Shown here: positions 5,292-10,625 of the stretch, in pieces | Layout: each line of letters begins with the position of its first letter | Numbering within the stretch: position 1 is the first letter of the stretch | Virus record (IMG/VR): IMGVR_UViG_3300032265_001549 | Location: 1-29,325 of that record | Strand: one strand, 5' to 3' | Length of the DNA: 29,325 nt | Source: a virus | The notes under the pieces: model-generated | The model's input: the letters and a program-made list of their open reading frames with translations, nothing else | What the model was told of the DNA's origin: nothing | Database searches by the model: none | Translations under genes and position numbers: made by a program

Positions 5292-5675
5292 ATGGCTAAA
5301 TTAAATTATGACAAGTTCGCCAGCTTCGACCTTAACGAAGCCTGTGACCACTTTGACTGTACAGATCAAAAGGCCTGGAAGAAGATCCGCCCTTTCATCG
5401 TAGCAGACGGCACTGAGTACGAAGCAGTGATGACAGACAGCTTTGACTTCTACGACATTGAAGAACCAGAGTACGAGGCCTTTGCCGCAGGTGTTAAGTA
5501 TGCTATGAGCAAGATGAATACAGCATTTGAAAAGGCAGGCGTAGAGCTTCAGATATGTGAAGTGGATTTGGTAGATGCTTCGGGCTTTATGATGGTTCGT
5601 TGCGATGACGAGCCAGAAGACTTTGTCAAACGAGTGCTGAAGAAGCCTGTCTTAATGGTTGACAGCTGGGTCTAA
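5292..5675 (+). CDS. Early protein, unknown, 127 aa
   Basis: MAKLNYDKFASFDLNEACDH, then FDCTDQKAWKKIRPFIVADG. Acidic and aromatic, with mixed alpha/beta character and no recognised motif. It has three cysteines in the first two-thirds (ACDHFDC, ICEVDLVD) and one near the C-terminus. The start is fixed by GGGAGCGA. The last residues (Met-Val-Asp-Ser-Trp-Val) encode the -35 of the following promoter. Confidence 0.75.
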   Translation: MAKLNYDKFASFDLNEACDHFDCTDQKAWKKIRPFIVADGTEYEAVMTDSFDFYDIEEPEYEAFAAGVKYAMSKMNTAFEKAGVELQICEVDLVDASGFMMVRCDDEPEDFVKRVLKKPVLMVDSWV

Positions 5676-5687
5676 AGCTGTTATAAT
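5659..5687 (+). promoter_or_regulatory. Early sigma-70 promoter 11
   Basis: TTGACA (5659-5664), 17-bp spacer, TATAAT (5682-5687). ACAGCT/AGCTGT is a 6-bp inverted repeat across the spacer. The leader has TGGAGCGAAAC before the ATG at 5721. Confidence 0.9.
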
Positions 5688-5720
5688 ACATACTTACACA
5701 ACACAATGGAGCGAAACATT

Positions 5721-6041
5721 ATGGTAACAGCAGAACAGATCCGTAGCGGCAAGGCACTTGCAGAACAAGCTGGCTTGAGCATGTACCAACAGATTGGCGA
5801 GCGCGATGCTTGCGGCTTTGGTTGGGTAGAGGTGTACGTGGATCGTACCAACTCCAAGCAGGCCAAGGAGCTGATTGCCGCAGGCTTCCGCAAGGACTAC
5901 AAACCCAAATGCCTCAGCATGTGGGATCCAGCTGGCGTGCCTACACAAAGCATCTCAGTCAAAGAAGCGGGTGCAGATGCCTACGCTAAGTATCTGCAGA
6001 CTTTGGGCTTGCGGGCCTATGGTTGCAGTCGTTTAGATTAA
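5721..6041 (+). CDS. Early protein, unknown, 106 aa
   Basis: Starts MVTAEQIRSGKALAEQAGLS. The in-frame ATG at 5706 overlaps the ribosome-binding sequence GGAGCGAA, so the ATG at 5721 is the better start. The protein looks like a compact alpha/beta domain (GERDACGFGWVEVYVDRTNS, then KQAKELIAAGFRKDYKPKCL). No family recognised. It is followed by the last promoter cassette, the only one with a degenerate -35. Confidence 0.75.
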   Translation: MVTAEQIRSGKALAEQAGLSMYQQIGERDACGFGWVEVYVDRTNSKQAKELIAAGFRKDYKPKCLSMWDPAGVPTQSISVKEAGADAYAKYLQTLGLRAYGCSRLD

Positions 6042-6050
6042 CCAAATCAC

Positions 6051-6079
6051 ATGACAGGCCCGGGAGGGTCTGTTATAAT
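6051..6079 (+). promoter_or_regulatory. Early sigma-70 promoter 12
   Basis: ATGACA (6051-6056), 17-bp spacer, TATAAT (6074-6079). ACAGGCCC-GGGA-GGGTCTGT makes an 8-bp stem (one G-T) across the spacer. The leader has AAGGAGCGATAG before the ATG at 6111. Confidence 0.85.
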
Positions 6080-6110
6080 GTAAATATTAATTAACACAAA
6101 GGAGCGATAG

Positions 6111-6995
6111 ATGGCGAAAGTTGTTACATCAAAGATGTTGATGGCCTTGCAGAGTGAAGTCTCAAGCAAGACCTTGGAAGTGGAAACAGTTAAGAAGGAT
6201 CTGCGCAACGAGACTGACGAGGACATTTTGAATCGTCTACGTGAACGTTTTGAGATCCTTGATGACATGACTCGTGCAGTTAAGTCGGGCAAGGTACGTG
6301 CTATGATTGTCACAGGCCCTCCAGGTGTGGGCAAGAGCCACGGTGTTGAGACAGTACTTGCCAAGCATGATGTGTTCGCTAACGTGGCACAGGACGAGAA
6401 GCTAAAGAAGTACGAAGTTGTGAAAGGCGCCATGAGTGCCTTGGGACTCTACTCCAAGCTGTACCACTACAAGGATGCCAAGAACATTCTAGTGTTTGAC
6501 GACTGTGACTCAGTGTTGTTGGATGACTTGAGCTTGAACATTCTCAAAGCCGCCCTGGACACATCCAGCAAGCGAATGATCCATTGGAACACTGACAGTC
6601 ACTTGTTGCGCAGAGAAGGCGTGCCAGACAGCTTTGAGTTCAAGGGCGGTGCTATCTTCATCACCAATATCAAGTTCGATCACGTGAAGAGCAAGAAGCT
6701 TAGGGATCACTTGGAAGCATTAGAGAGCCGTTGCCACTACTTGGACCTTACCATTGACACTGAGCGTGAGAAGATCCTGCGCATTGAACAGGTGGTGAAC
6801 GAGTGTGGCATGCTGGACAAGTATGAGTTCGAAGACTACCAGAAGATGGAAGTTGTGGACTTTGTCAAGGCCAACGTGGCACGCCTGCGTGAGCTCAGCT
6901 TGCGTACAGTCCTTAAGGTAGCGGACCTCAAGCATGGCTTCCCGGACAAGTGGCGAGCTGTAGCAGAGGTAACGTGTATGCGCAACAGCCGTTAA
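6111..6995 (+). CDS. AAA+ ATPase
   Basis: 294 residues. Walker A GPPGVGKS is at 69-76, Walker B ILVFDD at 126-131, a sensor-1-like FITN (Asn186) follows, and an arginine-finger candidate is Arg207 in LEALESRCH. The order and spacing are those of an AAA+ module (about residues 60-215) with a C-terminal helical lid (IDTEREKILRIEQVVNE...). The N-terminal 50 residues look like a coiled coil. It is the largest early-region gene and the last before the small RNA. Phage AAA+ proteins of this size act as remodelling or loading ATPases; the partner is unknown here. It lacks DnaA- or DnaC-specific motifs that I can identify. The start is fixed by GGAGCGA. Confidence 0.85.
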   Translation: MAKVVTSKMLMALQSEVSSKTLEVETVKKDLRNETDEDILNRLRERFEILDDMTRAVKSGKVRAMIVTGPPGVGKSHGVETVLAKHDVFANVAQDEKLKKYEVVKGAMSALGLYSKLYHYKDAKNILVFDDCDSVLLDDLSLNILKAALDTSSKRMIHWNTDSHLLRREGVPDSFEFKGGAIFITNIKFDHVKSKKLRDHLEALESRCHYLDLTIDTEREKILRIEQVVNECGMLDKYEFEDYQKMEVVDFVKANVARLRELSLRTVLKVADLKHGFPDKWRAVAEVTCMRNSR

Positions 6996-7021
6996 GAGCT
7001 GTAGCCTACAGGACTGCCCAA

Positions 7022-7080
7022 CGATTCGCTCCCGGCAAGCAGTCCACAAAAGATGTCATAAGCCCGATTCGCTCCCGGCA
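7022..7080 (+). repeat. Direct repeat of the 16-nt anti-RBS loop
   Basis: CGATTCGCTCCCGGCA occurs at 7022-7037 and 7065-7080 with no mismatch, each copy enclosed by its own unrelated stem. Confidence 0.95.
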
Positions 7081-7090
7081 GCATCTTTTC

Positions 7091-7126
7091 AATCCCCAAG
7101 TCTAACACGGCAAGGGGATTTTTTTT
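7091..7126 (+). terminator. Intrinsic terminator of the early block / small RNA
   Basis: AATCCCC (7091-7097) pairs with GGGGATT (7114-7120), and the T-run reaches 7126 (eight T in all). Orientation is plus only, since the other strand has no U-tract. Confidence 0.9.
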
Positions 7127-7318
7127 GAGAAACTTTTCAGAGACCGACCGGGACAATAAAAGAATTTTTCCACCACCGACCGGCATATACATACGCAATG
7201 TTAGTAACTACTAACTAGCGCATGGGTACCGAAGTATTTTCACCCCTCTAAATCTATAAGTACTTCTTTATAATTTTTTGCGCGGGTGTTTTTTTGATCC
7301 TGCAGGACCCATTTCTGG
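7127..7318 (+). other. Non-coding junction between early and late blocks
   Basis: No convincing gene. It contains two copies of ACCGACCGG (7143-7151 and 7175-7183), a small hairpin GTTAGT-AACT-ACTAAC (7200-7215), one copy of the dispersed AAGTACT...TTTTTTGCGC element (7258-7283) and the palindrome TCCTGCAGGA (7298-7307) just before the late promoter. AT-rich with T-runs; it could hold replication or regulatory sites, but none is recognised. Confidence 0.5.
7258..7283 (+). repeat. Dispersed intergenic element, copy 1
   Basis: AAGTACTTC, then an AT-rich centre, then TTTTTTGCGC. Related copies are at 8729-8755 and 9539-9564. Confidence 0.55.
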
Positions 7319-7326
7319 TATAAATA
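7319..7326 (+). promoter_or_regulatory. T4-type late promoter
   Basis: TATAAATA, the exact T4 late consensus, 21 bp before the ATG at 7348. AGGA between them serves as ribosome-binding site. Confidence 0.85.
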
Positions 7327-7347
7327 CTCTTATAATAGGACACTCAT

Positions 7348-7722
7348 ATGACAACCCCACAAGATTACCGTACCCTAGTTAACCGACTAGAATCTATACA
7401 AGAAGCAGGCATAGTATCGCCCGGCATGGTGCAATCGGCCACTGACGCTGTAACCTCACCAGATGCTTCAGGCGCCGTACTTAGAGCCTTGCTTACTACT
7501 GGCATGAGTGTAGTACCTGAAATTGTTGCGTTTTTAATGAAAAACAAAAGCCAATTGAGTCCCAAATGCCAAGGAGTGCTTCAACAGTTTGATACTGGTG
7601 ATAAGTTAAAAGCTCCAACACCGGGCGCTCGTGTTCCAGACACCACTGGTTCAGCGCCAAGTCCACAGCCTACGTGGAATGGGCCAGCTACTGGCGGACC
7701 GGCAAAGCCACAAAGACGCTGA
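7348..7722 (+). CDS. Late protein with Pro/Gly-rich tail, probably virion-associated
   Basis: 124 residues. The first half is helical (MTTPQDYRTLVNRLESIQEA, then SDASGAVLRALL-type segments). The last 45 residues are Pro/Gly/Thr-rich and basic at the end (GPAKPQRR). T4-like phage virion proteins often start with a short DYRTLVNRLE-type amphipathic helix. The perfect TATAAATA promoter supports late expression. Exact role unknown. Confidence 0.7.
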   Translation: MTTPQDYRTLVNRLESIQEAGIVSPGMVQSATDAVTSPDASGAVLRALLTTGMSVVPEIVAFLMKNKSQLSPKCQGVLQQFDTGDKLKAPTPGARVPDTTGSAPSPQPTWNGPATGGPAKPQRR

Positions 7723-7811
7723 TGTATACGGCAGACCCCACCGACAATGCAGCCAATGCCAGGTAAATCAGTGTAGCTTGTACTATATGGTGCAGATCTT
7801 TTCAAATAATC

Positions 7812-8459
7812 ATGCGATACAAAGAATTCTCGGAATCTCTAGCTCTTTCCCTTGCTAAAGGTCTTGGACGCTTGGTCGCTCCTGTGCGCACAGTAGGCGG
7901 CAACAATCTCTATCACGCCACTGATGCCGCTGGGCTTCGAGGCATACTAAGTTCAGGACATATACGTGCCACTCAAGGTCCGCAAACTGCCACACAGTTC
8001 CAAACTGCCCGGCCCACAGTAAGCGTTACTAGAGATTGGAACTATGCCATGGGCAAAGGTGCTCAAACCAACATAGGGCATGATGCCATCATAGTAATGG
8101 ATCGCAGTCAACTGGAGCAGTCATATCGTACCTTGGGCACTAGCCAAAGTCAAGATGTGCGTGGCTTGGCCGCTCCTGAAATAGAACCTTACAAAGTAAA
8201 AATACAGCGTAACAAAGTGGCTTTCAATCGAAACAGTCCAGATGCTGATGTACGCAATAAGTACACAGCTCCACATGCGGGCGGAGAAAGTGAAGAAGCT
8301 GTGGTAGTTCCTAAGGGTACATTGCCCACGGATCACATGGTAGGATTTTACGTCAATCCCAAGAGTGAGTTGCGTCAAGATCCTGCCATAATGGCAGATC
8401 CACGCAGACTGGAACTGGCACCTGGTGGCACTGGCAGATTTGTTCCGGCCAATCCCTAA
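7812..8459 (+). CDS. Late protein with ADP-ribosyltransferase-like domain
   Basis: 215 residues, start MRYKEFSESLALSLAKGLGR. Residues 33-53 (LYHATDAAGLRGILSSGHIR) match the opening of many ART-fold domains: an aromatic-His pair, then a helix with a GILxxG(x)I motif. A serine strand follows (TVSVTRDWNYAMG, 69-81), and late in the domain comes a Glu-rich strand (GESEEAVVVP, 158-167). The His/Ser/Glu order is that of the ART superfamily; which Glu would be catalytic cannot be said. Alternatives are a KptA-like RNA phosphotransferase or an inactive ART fold. The upstream TTCAAATA is 3 nt before the ATG, with no clear ribosome-binding site. Expression is probably late, so the protein may be virion-delivered. 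Confidence 0.6.
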   Translation: MRYKEFSESLALSLAKGLGRLVAPVRTVGGNNLYHATDAAGLRGILSSGHIRATQGPQTATQFQTARPTVSVTRDWNYAMGKGAQTNIGHDAIIVMDRSQLEQSYRTLGTSQSQDVRGLAAPEIEPYKVKIQRNKVAFNRNSPDADVRNKYTAPHAGGESEEAVVVPKGTLPTDHMVGFYVNPKSELRQDPAIMADPRRLELAPGGTGRFVPANP

Positions 8460-8484
8460 CAAGCGGTTTATAATTTTACTCAAT

Positions 8485-8520
8485 AAAAAAGCCCTACGAA
8501 TAGAGCTTAAAGTTTCGGGC
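8485..8520 (-). terminator. Possible minus-strand terminator
   Basis: On the minus strand GCCC+GAA pairs with TTC+GGGC (a 3-nt bulge on one side), followed by six U. It would stop antisense transcription from the right before it enters the late gene 7812-8459. Confidence 0.4.
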
Positions 8521-8728
8521 ATGTCCCGTATAGAGTGACGGTTTCAAATCCTCAATTTGGCGGATTCTCACTGTGCAACAACTTGGTTTGAGGCTTGTGA
8601 TCTAAATATTCTGATCTCTTACGCATAATACCTCCATATCCACAGTTCTTGTTCTGTGTACAAGTATTTACAGATTACAGCTAGATTACGTACCGATATG
8701 GGCCAATTCTAGTCTCAGTGAAAACGCT

Positions 8729-8755
8729 AAGTACTTCCCCAAATTTTTTTTGTGC
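8729..8755 (+). repeat. Dispersed intergenic element, copy 2
   Basis: AAGTACTTCCCC followed by AAATTTTTTTT and GTGC; compare copies 1 and 3. The upstream flank GAAAACGCT resembles GAAACGTC before copy 3. Confidence 0.55.
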
Positions 8756-8757
8756 AG

Positions 8758-8781
8758 AAAAAAACAGGGCCCTAAGGACCC
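8758..8781 (-). terminator. Intrinsic terminator of the 9211-8792 gene
   Basis: On the minus strand GGGTCC-TTA-GGGCCC (one T-G pair), then TG and a run of seven T. It lies about 10 bp past the stop codon. Confidence 0.8.
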
Positions 8782-8791
8782 ATTCGGACAG

Positions 8792-9211
8792 TTACTTTGC
8801 GGTCAACTTCCAAGCAGGATCTGGTGCTTCATCAGGTATGGTCCAAGCACCAGCTGTCCTATCTCCCGTGGGCTTGTAGTTCTTGTGTGCTAGATCCCGC
8901 TCTTGATCCTGTTTCTGTACCAAAGCCACTTGCGCTTGCACTGAATCAGGCAAGCTGACTATGGGCAACTGACGGTTCACAGTCTTTATGATTAGACCAA
9001 TATCGGGCGTTTCCGTCTGTACCAATGGCCGCACTGCTTGTGCTATTCTATCGTATATGCCTTTGTAATTCTTATAAGCACTCGAAGGGTTATAAGGACT
9101 GTTCACTTGTATCAGGTCAACTGTGCTTTTGCCCATGTAGTGTTCAATCACTGCTAGCATACGAGCATCGCTCAGTATGGGATCTGGTTGTGTTATTTCG
9201 TACAAGCGCAT
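8792..9211 (-). CDS. Late protein of unknown function, 139 aa
   Basis: Starts MRLYEITQPDPILSDARMLA. The frame is open to 9295, but the ATG at 9211 is preferred because an exact TATAAATA box lies at 9216-9223, only 4 nt upstream; the longer form would have that promoter inside the coding sequence. Residues 20-70 are helical (AVIEHYMGKSTVDLIQVNSP) and the last 40 are polar and proline-rich (DEAPDPAWKLTAK). No family recognised. The close box means the mRNA would start at or next to the ATG. An intrinsic terminator follows. Confidence 0.65.
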   Translation of the reverse strand: MRLYEITQPDPILSDARMLAVIEHYMGKSTVDLIQVNSPYNPSSAYKNYKGIYDRIAQAVRPLVQTETPDIGLIIKTVNRQLPIVSLPDSVQAQVALVQKQDQERDLAHKNYKPTGDRTAGAWTIPDEAPDPAWKLTAK

Positions 9212-9215
9212 ATGA

Positions 9216-9223
9216 TATTTATA
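9216..9223 (-). promoter_or_regulatory. T4-type late promoter, nearly on top of the start codon
   Basis: TATAAATA on the minus strand, 4 nt before the ATG at 9211. With the usual start 6 nt after the box, the transcript would begin within the ATG. Confidence 0.7.
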
Positions 9224-9515
9224 TAGGGATTCCCCAACGGCTGCTTGAATTCTCTCCCACTGCCAACACACATGCTGTGTCTGCATTGTACTCAACCATG
9301 GTCCAAGCTCCAGTCTTCAAGTTAACTGTCAGCATGATCTGCGTCATCTGCACAGGATTCACTCCCTGCCATTGTGGAGTTTCTTCGAACTCTTCTGTTA
9401 TAGTGGTCAACATTTTCACAGTGGTGTCACACACAATCTGCTTTCTCAATACCCGTGGTTCTGACATCACTGTGGTGGCCACAAGCAGTAATAAGCCAGC
9501 TGAGAATGTTCGCAT
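9219..9515 (-). CDS. Small exported protein with signal peptide
   Basis: 98 residues from the ATG at 9515: MRTFSAGLLLLVATTVMSEP is a typical signal peptide (Arg2, hydrophobic core, predicted cleavage after VMS). The mature part has two cysteines (IVCDTT, TACVLAVG) that could form a disulphide, with an intervening strand-rich LTVNLKTGAWTMVEY. Small secreted phage proteins of this shape (TGxWTxV...ACxLAxG) are common, but their periplasmic role is unknown; superinfection or lysis functions are conceivable. TTG-started extension to 9530 is rejected because the TAAATA box at 9521-9528 lies there. It ends only 8 bp before the next gene's start, overlapping that promoter. Confidence 0.65.
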   Translation of the reverse strand: MRTFSAGLLLLVATTVMSEPRVLRKQIVCDTTVKMLTTITEEFEETPQWQGVNPVQMTQIMLTVNLKTGAWTMVEYNADTACVLAVGENSSSRWGIPI

Positions 9516-9520
9516 AAATC

Positions 9521-9528
9521 TATTTACC
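9521..9528 (-). promoter_or_regulatory. Late-promoter-like box close to a start codon
   Basis: GGTAAATA on the minus strand, 5 nt before the ATG at 9515. Two mismatches to TATAAATA; same geometry as the box at 9216-9223. Confidence 0.4.
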
Positions 9529-9538
9529 AAGAAACGTC

Positions 9539-9564
9539 AAGTACTGGCCCAAATTTTTTTGCGC
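9539..9564 (+). repeat. Dispersed intergenic element, copy 3
   Basis: AAGTACTGGCCC followed by AAATTTTTTT and GCGC; compare copies 1 and 2. Confidence 0.55.
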
Positions 9565-9609
9565 TAGAAAATTCTTCCCTGCTAGAACCTTTTTCTACTA
9601 TATACTAGT

Positions 9610-9840
9610 ATGAACACACACATATACCTTGCTCAACTGTTAACTGCGCTAGTCAGCATCTTTCAAGCGTCAACTCTGCGTGATCGCTATTATTCTGCTC
9701 TTGAGCGTATTACTATACTAGAAACAGCCATTGATGATATCGAGCGTATAAGTGCGTCAAGGGTGGAACAATCTGAGCGACATAGACTTATCAAGGGTAT
9801 ATGCCAACGGGTGCAGGATTCCAATGATTCTCTGCCATAA
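9610..9840 (+). CDS. Small helical protein, possibly membrane-anchored
   Basis: 76 residues: MNTHIYLAQLLTALVSIFQA is moderately hydrophobic (possible N-terminal membrane helix), followed by a charged heptad-like region (YYSALERITILETAIDDIER, then ISASRVEQSERHRLIKGICQ) likely to be a coiled coil. A small membrane-tethered coiled-coil protein is a possibility. TATATAC lies 4 nt before the ATG, like the boxes of its neighbours but weaker, and there is no clear ribosome-binding site. No family recognised. Confidence 0.55.
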   Translation: MNTHIYLAQLLTALVSIFQASTLRDRYYSALERITILETAIDDIERISASRVEQSERHRLIKGICQRVQDSNDSLP

Positions 9841-9848
9841 GAGGCGCC

Positions 9849-9933
9849 GTAGCAGTAACGCTGGTTCGCGTTTTACCGCTTGCTACTTCGTAGCATAAGT
9901 ATATGCTAAAAATTTTTCGCGGCCGCTTCGCGA
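9849..9933. terminator. Hairpin cluster between convergent genes (bidirectional terminator)
   Basis: Stems: GTAGCA/TGCTAC (9849-9854/9881-9886) enclosing AACGC/GCGTT (9857-9861/9868-9872); TAGCATA-AGTA-TATGCTA (9891-9908), flanked by AAAAATTTTT; and TCGCG/CGCGA (9917-9921/9929-9933). The site lies between a plus gene ending at 9840 and a minus gene ending at 9947, where termination from both sides is expected. Confidence 0.55.
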
Positions 9934-9946
9934 TAGGATCAAGTGG

Positions 9947-10204
9947 CTACCCGTAGTTCAAGAGAAACAACATTCTATGCTTGTCGTATTTGAATGCCAC
10001 ACTAATATGATATGACTCAGTGCCCATGTTCCATGCCCAACGTTTGTATTTGGGTCCGGTGTATTGTGTTAGCCAAAACTCTACATGTGTAACGCCAATG
10101 ATCCAATCCAGCTGTTCTCCGCACTGTCCTGGCCAAGGGATTTCAGCGGTATAGGCAAAATCGTGTACTACTGGGACGTAATCCCAAGAGGTATATGTGG
10201 GCAT
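9947..10204 (-). CDS. Small aromatic-rich protein, unknown
   Basis: 85 residues, MPTYTSWDYVPVVHDFAYTA, very rich in Trp and Tyr (VEFWLTQYTGPKYKRWAWNM). Probably a compact beta-sheet protein, perhaps late or virion-associated. The start is at 10204; AATAAATA (10209-10216, minus) lies 4 nt upstream, sharing its bases with the box of the divergent gene at 10226. No ribosome-binding site is visible. No family recognised. Confidence 0.55.
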   Translation of the reverse strand: MPTYTSWDYVPVVHDFAYTAEIPWPGQCGEQLDWIIGVTHVEFWLTQYTGPKYKRWAWNMGTESYHISVAFKYDKHRMLFLLNYG

Positions 10205-10208
10205 TGAA

Positions 10209-10221
10209 TATTTATTAAATA
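10209..10221. promoter_or_regulatory. Overlapping divergent late-type boxes
   Basis: Minus strand AATAAATA (10209-10216) is 4 nt from the ATG at 10204; plus strand ATTAAATA (10214-10221) is 4 nt from the ATG at 10226. Each differs from TATAAATA by one or two bases. Confidence 0.5.
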
Positions 10222-10225
10222 CACT

Positions 10226-10441
10226 ATGCGAATTATCAACTTAACTTTTAGTCTAGCTCCAGCACCCTTGTTTGTGGCGGGTGCGGTGTATTCATGGTTC
10301 ACACCCTCAATGTGTGGCGCTACATATGAAATGTTCACCATGTGGGTCATCATGGCCCTGGCACATGTGGGTCCGTGGATAGCCTACTTTGAACAACAGC
10401 GTTATCGTAGAATCCAGCACTTGCCCCACAAGCAACAGTGA
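10226..10441 (+). CDS. Small two-helix membrane protein
   Basis: 71 residues with two hydrophobic segments: residues 4-25 (INLTFSLAPAPLFVAGAVYS) and 36-54 (MFTMWVIMALAHVGPWIAY). The C-terminus is basic (QQRYRRIQHLPHKQQ) and probably cytoplasmic. The length and hairpin topology resemble small phage holins or antiholins, but no lysis partner is visible nearby and the role is unproven. It is convergent with the minus gene 10402-10623, overlapping it by 40 bp. Confidence 0.55.
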   Translation: MRIINLTFSLAPAPLFVAGAVYSWFTPSMCGATYEMFTMWVIMALAHVGPWIAYFEQQRYRRIQHLPHKQQ

Positions 10442-10623
10442 TAGTGTCCTGACAGCACTGCTTGCGCATCCCAGTACAGTTGGTCTATGAGATCAAATCT
10501 GCCAGTGATCCACACAATTTCATCCACCTGCACAGTGCCTTTCACACCGGAGATAAACACACGCCACCCTTGAGTGTCGGGTTCTTGTCGCCACTGATAC
10601 GGTTCAACTGTTTGCCATTCCAT
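10402..10623 (-). CDS. Small protein downstream of the tail fibre
   Basis: 73 residues, MEWQTVEPYQWRQEPDTQGW, strand-rich, ending with Cys/His/Trp (HYHCCLWGKCWILR). The ATG at 10623 follows the stop of the preceding gene by 2 bp, so it is the third gene of the tail-fibre operon. The HCC..C cluster could bind a metal, but spacing alone is weak evidence. Overlaps the end of the convergent plus gene. No family recognised. Confidence 0.55.
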   Translation of the reverse strand: MEWQTVEPYQWRQEPDTQGWRVFISGVKGTVQVDEIVWITGRFDLIDQLYWDAQAVLSGHYHCCLWGKCWILR

Positions 10624-10625
10624 TG

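Larger units (their letters stand above)
6996..7126 (+). ncRNA. Candidate small RNA with twin anti-ribosome-binding-site loops
   Basis: Directly after the ATPase stop there are two hairpins with different stems but the same loop. Hairpin 1: GGACTGC (7011-7017) / GCAGTCC (7039-7045). Hairpin 2: AAAAGATG (7048-7055) / CATCTTTT (7082-7089). Each loop holds the identical 16-mer CGATTCGCTCCCGGCA (7022-7037 and 7065-7080). A strong intrinsic terminator follows. The loop segment TTCGCTCC is the exact reverse complement of GGAGCGAA, the ribosome-binding site in front of most early genes. Loop conserved, stems not: that is the pattern of a functional RNA. No separate promoter is evident, so it may be released from the 3' end of the ATPase mRNA. 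A regulatory role is inference. Confidence 0.7.
8460..8791. other. Non-coding region with several possible RNA hairpins
   Basis: I see no gene. It holds GCCC/GGGC with an A-run (8485-8520), CGGG-CATGT-CCCG (8516-8528), CCGT/ACGG (8526-8541), CCTCAA/TTGAGG (8550-8593), CACAG/CTGTG (8641-8658), a repeated AGATTAC (8672-8678 and 8683-8689), a copy of the dispersed element and a minus-strand terminator. It does not fold into a tRNA that I can verify. Confidence 0.5.

Noticed and set aside
7006-7059. Minus-strand mini-frame MTSFVDCLPGANRWAVL preceded by GGGAGCGAAT
   Set aside because: The complement of the anti-RBS loop looks like a ribosome-binding site by definition. There is no minus promoter, and terminator orientation and stems support a plus-strand RNA.
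7722-7766. 14-codon frame MYTADPTDNAANAR overlapping the stop of the 7348-7722 gene
   Set aside because: Too short, with no homologue or clear ribosome-binding site; the TGATG overlap alone is weak evidence.
8538-8600. T-arm-like GGTTTCAAATCC suggesting a tRNA
   Set aside because: No acceptor, D or anticodon stems can be placed around it, and the T stem would have only two pairs.
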